A stretch of DNA of 64,000 bases, taken from assembly GCA_014607495.2 (NCBI GenBank), contig CP053169.1, forward strand, positions 10,416,001-10,480,000, given 5' to 3'. How positions within the stretch are numbered: the stretch's first letter is position 1; each line of letters begins with the position of its first letter. Of this stretch, positions 35,276-47,804 are shown one piece after another. A program made the position numbers and the translations under genes. This DNA comes from Carposina sasakii (lineage: Eukaryota; Arthropoda; Insecta; Lepidoptera; Carposinidae). A model generated the notes under the pieces. The model saw nothing but the letters and a program-made list of their open reading frames with translations, did not search any database and was not told where the DNA came from.

Positions 35276-37245
35276 CTATTATATCATATTTATGTAGCAA
35301 TAAAAATAACTACTAATGCTTAACATGAAATATTATGTTTTTTAGCACACTTACCTAATTCCTTCTTGTTCTTGCCTTATTACTTATTTCAATAATATTT
35401 TCCAGAAGATAATACTTATTTTCATGTACTGACATGTATAGTCTACGAAATGATCACTTTTAGCATCTCAATCAATCAATCAATCAATATGTTTATTTGC
35501 TCAAATATGTGTATATATACATGCCTTTATATTTGTGCCACTTCTGTTTTGAGGGTATAGTTGACAAGTAGTGACAGGTGGTCTACATACTGACTTGTAC
35601 ATGTATTATTGAGCAGCATAGCATGCTTCTACATATTTCGTCATATCTGACATGCAAATTTTTATTCCATACAATTCAACATCAAGCAGGCATTAGTTAG
35701 TTTAATAAATTCCAATAAAGAATGTCAATTTAACAATAAATAACAACAGAAATACACTATGTCAATAACTACTATTTCAATGTCAATATCAAAATGTAAA
35801 TTTACCAATCAATAATAGAAATATACTCCATTCCATACATAATCTCATACCATACTGAATATGTATCTATATAAATAAATGCATACATTCGTTATTATAA
35901 TACAACGCCGAATATTCATACCTTTCAATAAATTATCATTTATTACTCTGTCCACGTTGTAATTATAATCTGTGGCTAATTCGCATGATGTGCGCGGGCG
36001 CAGGCGCCAGTATTAGGCTGGTCCACATTGGGTGTATTTTCGGCTTCTATAGGTATATTATAAGCAGTTGTTACTTGTAATAAAGTTAAGCGTTATGTCA
36101 TGATGAATAAAGTTACCTACTTTCTGCATAATATTTTTTACGTAAAACATTGAAATGGGAATAACTTTGACACCGTTATCAGATCGCTTTGTTATCTTAT
36201 ATTCTCCGTCTTCGACAAGTTATTTTTCAATTATATTTGATAATATCGTTTAATATTACTTTTTTTATAATTAAAATACATTGTCATAACCATTTATTTA
36301 CTACACTGTACAAAGATTAATCGTCCGATATGTAAATGTGATAATTATAGGTATTTAGATTGTTGAATTTATAATATTGATAATTTCGCTTATAAGGACT
36401 TAAACTTTGTTTTAATTTGCATATAATTGTTTTTTTTAAATATTCAGGAATTTAAAATTATAGTCCATATGGTGTGAATAATGACTTGTAATTAATGTGG
36501 AATTAATAAAATATAAATGTATATTGCTCTACGATATTTTGAAAGCGATATCGTAGAGTCTACGATATCGCTTTCAGGTTCTTTATGTAGTGACTTTAGG
36601 TACTCCACATTACTTGAGTTAAATGAATTTGTTAATCTACATAGAGTTAGGTTTATCCTCAATATCGATCATTTAACCACTAGAGGCATCATAAGGTTCC
36701 AAGCAATGTATATATTTGCAATGTTAATAATTGTCCAAAAATAAGAGTAGTACATAACTACTAAACATTTAGATCTGTTATAGGAAGGTAGTGATAATAA
36801 CAGCAACTTAATATTGGTAACTGTCTATATTGCGTGAAATATAAAAAAAAACTGTATGGAACTTAAGTATTAAAACAAAAGGATACCGCGTGCCGTCGCT
36901 CCGCACAACGAGCGCGTTAGTTGTCTGGAGGCCGGTGAGGTAGGTACTACTGTAAGATAGACACGAGTAACTCCGGACATAACTATATCCTCGGATATAT
37001 ATCCAGAGGTGGATATGAATCAACTCCTTCACTTTAAAGAAAGTTACCATAATAAACTGAAGATAAGAATAAGTGAGCGAGACGGAATGCGAACGCGCCG
37101 GAACGCGCGGTACTATCGCAGTTGAGCGCGAATGTAACGACATTACACGAGTATATACGAATACTCACGAGCGACAGGCATGCCGTTTAGTATAAATATT
37201 TGTTTTCGTAATTATAATTTTCAAAATTTCTTTTCATTCCGTTAT
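34954..37245. mobile_element. 2.3 kb structure bounded by long inverted arms
   Basis: The left arm 34954-35193 and right arm 36966-37245 are diverged reverse complements (AACGGAATGAATAGAAATTT at the left end against TTTCATTCCGTTAT at the right; GTCCGGAGTTAC against GTAACTCCGGAC at the inner ends). The interior is AT-rich with no recognisable protein. It could be a fold-back transposon or two opposed repeat copies. Confidence 0.55.
36541..36575. repeat. Perfect 17 bp palindrome with one-base centre
   Basis: GAAAGCGATATCGTAGA, one G, then its exact reverse complement. It lies inside the 34954-37245 structure. Confidence 0.9.
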
Positions 37246-37569
37246 AATAACAAAATATTTAATCAAATATAATTAAATATTTTGTTTTTAATGTAAATAA
37301 AAGCTGTTTGGATTTGGAATTATTTTTAGGACAATAGTTTTAGTGTAGGCTATTTAGTGATTTTTAAATACGCCTACCAAATATTCTAATTATTATTTGG
37401 ATAGATCATCCCAATCATATCTCGCTTCACTTAAATCTCTTCGTTCCCGGATATGCACGCGGAGTTGGATATGTTAAAAGGATATATATCCTTAGTCGGA
37501 GTGATATACTACATGTTCAATCCGGACTGATACGCACAGTGCTAACTTTATTATCATGTATGTCCACTA

Positions 37570-39120
37570 TTTTGTAAGGGGGCCTGGTGACCTGGGTCTC
37601 TGAACCTACACAGGCACCAGTCTCCCAGACAACTGTTCCTCCCTTCAATCATCATATTATGGTGTCATATTGTGTCACATTACAGAGTCCCGGTCCTTTG
37701 AGAGGCGTGCCAAGATGTAGAGGCCTTTTTAGAGAACTTTAATATGGTGTGGGATACACATGGCGGATACCATCGGGTTCCCCGCCATGTGCAAGACTAC
37801 CTATGTCATGCGATGGAAACATCGTGGTTGTCAATGTTGATAATTGTTTGGTGGCAGACGGTGACATTTCATGGGCCCCCTGAAACGGCCGCACGCATGG
37901 AGCGTTTGGTGAGCGGCTAGGGTGGAGGGATGCCCCTGGACTTTAAACCGAAGCCAACTCGCCACTTACTGACGGGCACGTCCACCCTCGAGCTGTCATA
38001 GCTCTCGCGAACTCCCGGCCGGCGAGGCAGAGGTGGGGGAACTGTTCCTCGTCAGACTTCACTCCGGCGCCGGAGATGAGGAACAGGGTCTTCCCCGGGA
38101 GTACTTCAGGTCCGTGGGAACGCTACCTCCCAACAGCTCGCCACAAGCTGCCCTGCGGGCTTAAAATTATTATTATTATTATATCTAAATTCTCGGGACT
38201 ACAGAGTCCCGGTCCTTTGAGAGGCGTGCATCTTTTTTAGAGAACTTTAATATGTGTGGGATACACATGGCGGATACCATCGGCACAATAAGATACACCC
38301 GGCGATGGTCCCGCCACTATTGGAGTGCAGATCTATGTTGCGATGGAAACAAAGGTCATGGGCTATGAGGCTCCTATAGTGTTCGAGCTGTCATAGCTCT
38401 CGCGATCTGCCCGGCCGGCGAAGGCAAGGCAGAGGTGGGGGAACTGTTCCTCGTCAGACTTCACTCCGAGATGAGGAACAGGGTCTTCCCCCGGGAGTAC
38501 TTCAGGTCCGTGGGAACGCTACCTCCCAACAGCTCGCCACAAGCTGCCCTGCGGGCTTATTATTATTATTATTATTATTATTATATCTCTGTTTAAATTC
38601 TCGGGACTACAGAGTCCTTTGAGAGGCGTGCATCGGGCCGTGGCCAAGATTAGAGGCCCTTTTTAGAGAGTTAAGATACACCGGCGATGGTCCCCGCCAT
38701 GTGCTAGGCAGAAGGAGATACGGACGCCTGCCATTACAACCAAGTCTCAAAAGGGCTTCGTTTGCCCCCTGGACTTTAAACCGAAGCCAACTCGCCACTT
38801 ACTGACGGGCACGTCCACCCTCGAGCTGTCATAGCTCTCGCGACTCCACTCTGCCCGGCCGGCGAAGGCAAGGCAGAGGTTGTTCCTCGTCAGACTTCAC
38901 TCCGGCGCCGGAGATGAGGAACAGGGTCTTCCCCCGGAGTACTTCAGGTCCGTGGGAACGCTACCTCCCAACAGCTCGCCACAAGCTGCCCTGCGGGCTT
39001 ACCCCCTGGTAAGACTCAATCAACTCTCAGCGCGCGAGTAGCTAGGCGTGGGGAGCGGCGACACGGCTGTAACAGGGAGGTGTGAGCACGCGGAGTGGCT
39101 GTCCCTGCTAGTGAAGGTCT
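37570..39120. repeat. GC-rich three-unit repeat array with (TTA)n spacers
   Basis: Units at 37683-38162, 38202-38559 and 38609-39000 share GAGTCC..TCCTTTGAGAGGCGTGC at the start, GAGCTGTCATAGCTCTCGCG and GATGAGGAACAGGGTCTTCC inside, and AGCTGCCCTGCGGGCTTA at the end. The first two are followed by (TTA)n, as expected of retroposon tails, and then by AAATTCTCGGGACTACAGAG. The units differ by internal deletions. Related GC-rich sequence flanks the array. I cannot assign a superfamily. Confidence 0.75.
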
Positions 39121-39407
39121 TCTTTTACAGTCAGTATGCACACATCAAAATGTGCCATACGTAGGTACCTTGTTAACTCGTTATATGTATCATGTTTGAA
39201 CAGAGGAGATACCAAATCCTAACGGCTTCTATTCCGTCGGGCTTCGGTCGGACCGAAAGATTCGAAAGCGGCATTACAGAGTAGACCCCCTGGTTTGAAC
39301 CATCGTGGTTGTCAATGTTGACCAACCAGAGCAAATCGTCACTTTACTTGAGGCAGGCGGAATTTGTTTCCTATAGTGCGTTTCATAAAATAGTTCCTTA
39401 GAGTAAT

Positions 39408-39750
39408 TACTAGGCCCAGTGGTTAAGACGTGCACCTTCCAAGAGGCGTAAGTTCGATCCCAGTCACGGGCCTGTACCGATGAATTTATTTAATGTACAG
39501 ATTTTGATGTTGCAAAATTGTCACTTAGCTCGTGCCTCGGAAAGCACGTAAAACCGTTGGTCCTGCGCCTGATCTCTCTCCGGTCGTGTCGGCTTTCTGC
39601 CCCATCGGACTATGAGAGTGACGGAATAGAGAGTGCATCTGTGTTTGCGCACACACTTGTGCACTATAATATCTCCTGCGTATCTGGCTAATCTCCGTAG
39701 AGATTGGTCGCCTTGGCCGAAATACGGTCGGAGATCATCATCATCATTTA
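39408..39750 (+). mobile_element. tRNA-derived SINE, family C
   Basis: CTAGGCCCAGTGGTTAAGACG (A box) and GTTCGATCCCAGTCACGG (B box). Body and (ATC)n end as in 50962-51268. Confidence 0.75.
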
Positions 39751-41104
39751 TATGACTACATTATCTGCATAAAAAATGTTAGTTCCGAAATTAGCTATAG
39801 GAGTTATTCTATAAACGAACTCTCTCGGTTAGTATCTCTATTGGGTGTATCTTCGATGGTATGGTACTTTGTATTTGCATTACCTTATAAGGGTGACATT
39901 AGAAATTTAAGAGTTGCAAATTGATCTTTGGCTTTCGTTTCGTGTGAATACTTCGGAGTATTTATCCTGAGGCTAAATAAAAGCTAGCTAAGTCACTCAT
40001 AGAGACACAACGTACTGTTGTTAGATTTGCTTGCTTGCTTTGCAATTAGGATCCACTGAATAGTCTTTATTTCTTTACTCTTTGAGTAGAAAGATAAAAG
40101 TTGTCATACTACAATTTTCATTATTTAATTTCTGATATATGTATGTAGCGCAATTGACATTATTTATATCGGGTGTCTGAACCTTATTCTCTCCCTACTC
40201 TTCCGCCGCGCTGCTATGTCGTGTTTAGGTATCCGTGAAAAATGTTTGAGACTATATTTTGAATTAGATGCCTCTGTCAACTTTTGAAAAATATTTAGCA
40301 ATCCAGGGCTGTGAAATATAACCAATATAGGTACATATAGATGATAAAGGTTTGAGATTTATTTACTCGTACACACATATACAACCTTTATGTTGACCGG
40401 TAATAACGCGACAAGCAGTGGATATTTTGTAGGTGGGCTTATATGGGATGGATGAATTTTATAGTGAAACACATAAAACTAACTAGGACACCGTCTATAG
40501 GTACTTTATATACCGTTATAACTGTTGTAGGCATGATGCTTATCAGTCCTAACATCAGGACGCACAAATATGGTTCTGCACATTCATATCGCGCAATCAT
40601 GATGATACGATTTCAAAGTTCAATGTCATGAGAAATTTTACAAACAATCACGGAACTTGTTTTTCATCTTTCACCTCTATCGTGGTCTCGTTCGTTTCTT
40701 TCAGCATTAGCATATCGCCTTCCACATAGTACATGCAACATTCTTAATTCCATCTGTTCTATAAAGCCTTATGCTCATGCCACTATTGTGAAGAGTTTTC
40801 AAAGAGTAAAACATTGGCTCTTTCAAGAATTTCAGGCCAAGTTGCCATAATACCAAGTTAGCTGGTAGAGAATACCTCTGTGGGCATTAAGCTTGCCTTT
40901 GTATGTAAACTGTTGTTGTTGTACCATAATTTGAATTTAACAGTTGTCCCTGATCCCTAGTCGAAAAAGATATATTTCTAGAACAGTGATGTTAGTAGTG
41001 AGTCTAGGTAGGTCTTCTTTTCTGTTATAGTCGAGTAATTACAATAGCAAGTTGTTATACACTTTGTAATATTATAATTAATGGTAAACAATCGCAGAAC
41101 CTTG

Positions 41105-41215
41105 TCCTCCATGGGTGTCGACTTGTCGAGTCGATATTATCGTAATATCGACGTCGAGAATCGATAATTATAGTGCCGTCGATGCGAGGGCGTTCGGCGC
41201 CGGCGCAGGTTGCTA
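41105..41215. promoter_or_regulatory. CGAT-rich and CpG-rich block
   Basis: TCGATATTATCGTAATATCGA forms a small hairpin, followed by AATCGATAATT and GGGCGTTCGGCGCCGGCGC. It resembles insect regulatory DNA, but no transcript can be tied to it. Confidence 0.25.
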
Positions 41216-41392
41216 ATATTTGAATTTTAATTATTTAGCTTGCTGGGCCATATGCTATATGGAATGACTTTCTCTGATTTCCATGTTACTTTTTTATTGA
41301 TAAGAGTTTTATTCTAAATTTTCTTATACTGAATATTTTACCATGTGGTTGGTTAGTTAATAATATACACCGTCCGTTGTTAAACCAAGTAA

Positions 41393-41827
41393 GACTATGT
41401 GACTGACTCTGACTCTGACCATGACTGTCCATGGGAAACGGATGAAGAACCAGTTCAGCAATTCATTGATCAAGATGATTCATTCTGGACTTTGTTTCAA
41501 AAATACCCAACCTACTTCGTAACGGAATACTATCACGTCCAAGTTCATGATCGGCAATCGATAGCAGCCTCTCGATATGCGGCACCGAATCGTTAAATTG
41601 GAATGTTTCGACGAATCGCTCGGATATTCCGCGAGTGGGCGTATTTATGCCAAGTGCGTACGCGCATGGAATTGGTGAACTATGGGAATTGTTACATACT
41701 GCTCACGGAGGAGACTGCCAGTAATGTAGTATGCATAAGTAAGCAATGCTCGTTGAGGTTGGTCACCAACCATTTTCTGACTAATGTCATAAATAGAATT
41801 GCCTTCTTCTGTGAATTTTTCATATAG
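41393..41827 (+). pseudogene. Unidentified open frame broken by one stop
   Basis: One frame is open from 41393 to 41827 except for TAA at 41594-41596. The first half is acidic and aromatic (SDSDHDCPWETDEEPVQQF ... FWTLFQKYPTYF). The second half begins MFRRIARIFREWAYL. A neighbouring frame from 41599 (SDIPRVGVFMPSAYAHGIG) is also open, so a frameshift is possible. There is no ATG upstream of the first half in frame, and no good splice sites. It is probably a decayed gene or mobile-element fragment of unknown origin. Confidence 0.3.
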
Positions 41828-41934
41828 AATGATACACTGTCAAAAATCAATAGGGGTAGCATGAGAGGGTTAGAGTAACATATAGGTATATCATATTAAA
41901 CGTTTAAATGATGAGTGTACCTTGCAGTGAAAGA

Positions 41935-42222
41935 CATTGCATTGCATGGAATTGCGCTGGTGCCGCGTACCGGAAGGTGCGTGGTGCCGGCAGAGCAGAA
42001 TTCGTACCACCCCATGTCTGCCCGTGGGTATCGTACGAGGTGATTAAGGGTTTCCGGGTGGGTAGCAGCGCCTCCCGGGTTGACAACATATGTAGTCCAA
42101 AAAAAAAAAACTGCAGTCACCAACCCGCCTACCCAGCGTGGTGACTATGGGCAAATACCCCCCACGGCAGTCTTGTGACGTGCTCTGGGGGAGGCCTACG
42201 TGCAGCAGTGGACTGCACACAT
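41935..42222 (+). mobile_element. RTE-derived 3'-end repeat
   Basis: Forward copy with GGTGCCGGCAGAGCAGAATT, CATGTCTGCCCGTGGGTATC, CCTCCCGGGTTGACAACATA, an A10 run, then GTGGTGACTATGGGC and the end GGGGGAGGCCTACGTGCAGC. Confidence 0.65.
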
Positions 42223-42374
42223 ATATACTGACCCATATCTTCTTTGCACTTGTCTTGCTCCTGAGATGTATATTTTATAATATATAATATCTTGACTAAG
42301 ATAAATTTATAAAAACACTTCTCCATTAATATAATCCGTTAGGATATGGTTGATCGTTTCATCTTTAAATATTG

Positions 42375-42612
42375 TGCTGAGGGATTCAGCTTTGTTTGCC
42401 GAGATTTGGCTAGTGTACCTATATAGCTATCGGGATGAAAAATAACGTTGCCAATATGTAATTTAGAAAAGAGATGGTAAAATTCGTCATCCGAGTAATT
42501 AACCCGGTGGCTCAGTGGTGAGAGCGCTGGCACGCGGAATGCAGAGGTCGTGGGTTTGATTCCCACCCGAGTGAGGAATTATTTCCATTTCTTTATTAAT
42601 AATTTTATAATG
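42375..42612 (+). mobile_element. tRNA-derived SINE, family A
   Basis: Forward copy: GTGGCTCAGTGGTGAGAGCG (A box), GTGGGTTTGATTCCCACCCG (B box) and the tail TTCCATTTCTTTATTAATAA. Confidence 0.75.
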
Positions 42613-43127
42613 TATAATGGTATTTGCTCTATGTCTACGTTTACTGCTTAATTATTACAGACTCGTAGCCGAAGTTTACCTAAAAGCTCACCGATTGGAC
42701 TGCCTCTTTATTCTTTTCATGACTCGGAGGCCATAATCATTTTAATAATTTGACATTAACCCCATCAAAGCCATATTTTCCGGTAGAAGGAACCGCTTTG
42801 AACTTTACCTGCCATTGTCTCGTTAATCATTCGTAATGGATCCGTCGGATATTAATATAAATGTCAGATTTAAATACAATGCTGTATGTTGACACGCCTT
42901 TTGACACCTGGCTTAAGGTTTACAAGGTGTTGATGTTGGGACGGTGTCCACTGGAGTCCATCCGGGTTAACATGAGTCTCAATATCTTAGAAAAAGGCAA
43001 CAACTGCAAGGAACCGAACATAATGATTTTTTAAATTAAGTAGTCCAAAGAATGGATATGAGCGTTTTATAGAATAGGCCTTTTTGAGAAGTTTTTCTGA
43101 ATAGACCCATCGAGCTTCAGCAAATAA

Positions 43128-43355
43128 AGCTGCTGGGGACCACTGCATCTCCTTCCAGGCATGTCGTAAGAGTCGTTATCTCAGACGATAAGCTAGCGAT
43201 TTTCACTGATCATTTACACCTGCCCAAGTAGCATGACCTGCGAAACACAATATGATAAACCCATTTATCGTACGATACGATATCCACGATGCGTGGTCAT
43301 GCTAGGGGGGCTGTTCCCGCTATTGTAATCGTAGCTGTGGGATAATTTTTATGAT
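43128..43355 (-). mobile_element. Family R1 repeat
   Basis: CTGCATCTCCTTCCAGGCAT, GTCGTAAGAGTC and the later GTAGCTGTGGGATAATT, in reverse order relative to 30000-30213, with an insertion in the middle. Confidence 0.45.
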
Positions 43356-43725
43356 GATGATGATCTTCCCCTTTTCGAGAATACAACCATAATGTACCAT
43401 AGGTCCTTAGGTACCTATCCGATGGGAGTGTATTTCTCAATTAGTGACGACATTGATCTCACTCGCTGACATGTCTGACGTGTTGTACAATGTATGCATT
43501 TAATGTTATCTTGCGTTTGTGCAGCCTTCTCGAGGCAATGGCGAGTGCAGTTTTGGTGGGAGGTTCCTTCATTCAATAACCCCATTTATTTAACGAAATA
43601 CAACCGATTGCGTAAATATTTGGACCCAGTGTCAGTCTTACGACTAAAACGAATCTAACAACACCCCTCAAGCTCAAATGCGACAACCTGTTTAGCCTCT
43701 AGAGCGTGACTAAGAAATATACCTA

Positions 43726-43827
43726 TTATAAAATTATTAATAAAGAAATGGAAAAAATTCCTCACCCGGGTGGGAATCGAACCCACGACCTCTGCATTCC
43801 GCGTGTCAGCGCTCTCACCACTGAGCA
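43726..43827 (-). mobile_element. tRNA-derived SINE, family A, truncated
   Basis: Keeps the tail and the reversed B box GGGAATCGAACCCACGACC and ends inside the A box region (CACCACTGAGCAC). Confidence 0.7.
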
Positions 43828-43883
43828 CATACACACTAGAATGATACGTCTCCAGCTCAAATGCGATAACCCCATGAAGAAGG

Positions 43884-43946
43884 TATAAAAGAGGAGGTGG
43901 GACTATGAAGTGAGTCGTGTGGTAATCGTGAGGCCATGACGTCATG
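43884..43946 (+). promoter_or_regulatory. Possible promoter module: TATAAAAG and palindromic CRE
   Basis: TATAAAAG at 43884-43891, then CATGACGTCATG at 43935-43946, a 12 bp perfect palindrome around a CRE (TGACGTCA). It lies within repeated DNA with small inverted pairs (CGTGTGGT/ACCACACG; AGCGCTAGTGT/ACACTAGCGCT). It might be the promoter of a mobile element. Confidence 0.25.
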
Positions 43947-45147
43947 ATCATGATAGGGGCGGAGCTTCAGCGCTAGTGTAACGCAGTAGCTGTAACCACA
44001 CGCTTGTGCTTCGAAATGTAACCGTATTAAAATTACTAAGACACTAGCGCTTTTATCAGGGTACTTTTTTTTACTAAAACGTAGTATAATATTGCCATCT
44101 AGCGATGAGTAATTACACTAGTAAAACAATCTTGAACCATATTGATAGTGAGCAAGTAGTTTGACTAGTCACTACAAGGTGGTTTCTATGTAAATGGGCG
44201 GGGTTACAGTGTTCAATGCTCCCCTCGTCCAATACTTCACCCTCGCTCCGCGGCACACTATTTTTGTATGAAAATATACTTAGCCGCTACTCCTCTTTTA
44301 TTTCTTCTCCATGGATAACCCTTTTAGGCTCTAGAGCCTGCCTAAGAAATATGCGTATTAAATGATTATAAGATGGGATTTGGTTATGTATACTTTGTTG
44401 GATATTGTAGGGTATAACGATGACTAGATGAGATATGATGCATTACCACATATTCTTCATGATTACTTATTAGTAAAGATTAATACATGTATAAATAAAT
44501 AAATAGATCAAGTACGTTAAATTTATACTCACGGAACCCCAAAATTAAGGTCGAAATAAAATTGCGTGTTCCTCACAATTAATACAGCGAAAAGGTTTGC
44601 ACTTGCCCTTAAAATAACTCGAGTGTGAATAAAATAATTTGGACATAAAAAGATTAATATTACTTCAAGTGCCAAAACAATTTTTTATTCCATTTGCGGC
44701 GACGAATTTTACACTGACCGATACGATATCCAACGGTTAATGGCTAATTTCAATGCTAGACGAGATCGCAGATATTCTAAATAATATTACAAATTGTTTA
44801 TATTGTATGACAATAGAAGATTAGATAGCTGATTAGTGAATTTAAAAAGGGTCTTTAATATTGCAATTGGCTATAGGTTCTCAGTGGTATAGTTTGGTCC
44901 GGTGATTGTGTAGCCGAAGAGAACTGCTAAAAAGACTGTGTGACATTGAGGATGAGTGTTGGAAACGGTTGGAATAGCTTAGAAGACGTCAAAATAACAG
45001 CAGTGACAGATGCAATAGTAGACAGATGATAACGATGTGTTTAGAAGACACGATGTTTCCGACCTACAATAGAAGAGTATTATAATATCTATGAGAATAG
45101 TAAAATAAATCGTATCGGCAGATTGAAACCGATCATTTCGGTAATGA

Positions 45148-45369
45148 CTTTCCCGAACGTCCATCACGATACAATTAACTGTTCGTTATTATCAGTTACT
45201 TTATGTCAAGAGTTCACCGATTGTGATGGAGACAGTAGCGGCGACAATGAACAGTGATGCAATGGGAAGTGATGATAACCTATTTGGTAAGAAAACTAAT
45301 ACATATACACACGACTGTGTGGGGGAATGGGGTAGCAAGAACTGCAGGATGGTAATGGAGATGCCATAG
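45148..45369 (+). pseudogene. Unidentified open frame(s), possible decayed coding sequence
   Basis: The frame with ATG 45226 reads METVAATMNSDAMGSDDNLF and meets a donor-like G/GTAAGA at 45287. A second overlapping frame (about 45034-45255; FRPTIEEYYNIYENSKIN) is also open and equally protein-like, which weakens the exon reading. The open frame runs into the R1 repeat at 45309. Confidence 0.2.
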
Positions 45370-45515
45370 CCACGTTTAGCAAAGAGGAGACAGATGTAAA
45401 ATTAGTGACAGGCTAGTGCTAGCGTAGAGAATGCCAGAGTTCCTTAGTCGACTCTTACGATATGCACGGAAGGAGATACAGCTGATGTATTCTAGTGAAG
45501 CCCCGCATCAGCCCA
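45309..45515 (+). mobile_element. Family R1 repeat
   Basis: ACGACTGTGTGGGGGAATGG ... GTCGACTCTTACGATATGCA ... GTATTCTAGTGAAGCCCCGC. Confidence 0.55.
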
Positions 45516-46624
45516 GGAAAAGGTACAATACATAATGCATATGTCAAGTAAATTGTATTTAAGTAAGTTTTATCTTTCAATGATAGAAGGGTTGGATTGC
45601 TTTAGAACTTAGTTAAATTAATTTACACGGACGGAAATGGGAAACATTTAGTAGATCTATTAGCTACAATTTTCGATTTTCCCCTACTCCCTTAACAAAT
45701 GAAAACCTATAGCTACAGTCTTGTATTCTAAAATGAAACAGTAGGTACATGATATAAGAGCTCCATGAGTTCGTAAGCGATATAAAAGTCATTAACCTCG
45801 CTACTGTGACGACCATGTTCACAATTCATAATGTTTTTCGGCGCATTGTCATTATGACACAATTAACAATGTCATAACCGTTTCGTGTTCGTGTCAGACG
45901 CCGCTTTTGACTTGTCCATTGTTTTGTGTAAGGATCTGTATGGATGCAATTTCTTTTTATGTGACAGACTAAATTATATGGTGTTTTACCTGACTGAGCT
46001 GAGCTAAAGTGTATGATATTATGTAAGTTTCTATGTATGTATATTGGCACGCGCTAAAGCCTAATCACATTTGAGCTTGACCTCTCAAGACTATCAATTT
46101 ATTGATTCGTCTTAGTCGCAAGAGTAACACTGGGCAAAATTTTTACGCAGTCGGGTGTTTTTATTCAAGTAAATGAGGTTATGTACTACATATTTTGTAG
46201 AACCGCTTCATATGTAAGGAGAACTTTAAGTTTTGTAATACTTTTTGATATGACACTACACGTGTCAACATTTCATCTATTTTTCGTTATTCAATTCAGT
46301 AGAGTCTCCAGTGTAGACCATGATAAATTAATAAGAATAGATGCTCTCTCACAAACTATATTTAAATGCAAACGTGTAAGCTATGTGGGGGTGATAACTT
46401 AAATAGAACGTTGAGAAATGCAGCTCAGAATCTACATGTGTTTTGAACTTAAATAGCTTTTACTTATCATGCCCATGTATTATGCATTGGTATTCGTAAG
46501 GAATTGGGTTTTAGTGTTTTGAAACTCACTATTTTCAATTAATTCCATATTATTGTCCAACAACTATTTAGAACAACCTCCAAACTCCACACGTTGCTAT
46601 TTCTACAATAAGTAACCATAAATA

Positions 46625-46790
46625 TCATCATTATTATCACATCAGCAATCCACTGCTGGACCCTAAGGCATATAGCCCGTTGATGTCCATAGTCATCACG
46701 CTGGGCGGGCGGATTGACCGCAGTGATTCACGGACGATGTTCTTAACACGAGAGACGCTGCTTACCACTTCCCGGGAACCGTACAATTTT
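46625..46790 (-). mobile_element. RTE-derived 3'-end repeat, decayed
   Basis: CAGCAATCCACTGCTGGACC, CATAGTCATCACGCTGGGCG and CACTTCCCGGGAA follow the order of 22903-23128 reversed ends. Confidence 0.5.
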
Positions 46791-47804
46791 ATTTGCAAAT
46801 AACTACACAATATGTTTTATTTTGTTTCGTACTATTCCAGATGTCCCATCTGGAGCATATACACATGGACTAGTGCTACAAACAAGCACTGCAGACCATC
46901 TCCGCTTGGCTTGCTGCTTTATAATAAGCTAGATTCCTTCTAAAATGATATTTTAAGTATTGTGTACCTAATACATCATTGTTTCTTTCTTCTTTCAATC
47001 AGTTGTTTTTTTTTTAATTCTGACTAAAACTAAATAGGTAAGAGGCGGTTATTTTGTCGGATCTGTCAAAATCGTTAAACTGGCATATTATGATGATTCA
47101 ATGCTACACATCACATTATCCAATGTTTAAGCTTAAAAGCGGGTCTTTAAAATGAATAATTATCCAACGAATAAAATTTTACAAGAGTTATTATCTCCTT
47201 ATACTCCTGTCATTAAGGTTCATAATAGCGAACGTGAGTTATTTCTCGAAGGACCAAAACTTTTTTAAATATTGCTTTTGGTCGAGATGGATTATAAATA
47301 TTATTTCATGTGACATATATTTGAGGAATTATATACTTTTACTGATATTCTTGTGATGTGTTGGTTAATAAGTTGTCATTTAAAATATTAAGTGTCACTA
47401 CATTTGAAAAAGGCAAGTTATGGATTGGCAATGCGAATGAAGTAATTCGTCATATACATTGCTTGGATTTCAAGTACAACGCTTCGTTTTACTGAGGCAC
47501 TAATTGAAGTTATCTCAACATATATTCCTCTATTACCTCCTGGATCATAGAGCTAGAATACAGTACACCGTAGATTGAGTACTTGAAAAAGAAGTCCAAA
47601 TCCAAATGATGTGTTAGACTATGTAGCCTTCATACTGATTCTTAATCAATACATTTCTTAAAGCTTTTTATCTTTGATGAAAACAGTCAATATAATTTTT
47701 TGTACGTGTTACCTTGGCACACTTAGATATTTATCAATGATTTTTGTCGCAAAACTCAATACGTGTTAATTTAAATTCACATCACTACTCGTATCACTAA
47801 AATC

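Larger units (their letters stand above)
43690..44380. repeat. Direct repeat pair TTAG(C/G)CTCTAGAG, 640 bp apart
   Basis: TTTAGCCTCTAGAGCGTGAC..AAGAAATATACCTATTA (about 43691) recurs as TTTTAGGCTCTAGAGCCTGC..AAGAAATATGCGTATTA (about 44333). The family A SINE at 43726-43827 begins at the end of the first copy. Confidence 0.45.

Noticed and set aside
43500..43576. Acceptor-like TTTGTGCAG followed by ATGGCGAGTGCAG, resembling the start of the GAS2-like exon
   Set aside because: The similarity stops after a few codons (Met-Ala-Ser-Ala-Val-Leu) and a stop follows; no CH sequence.
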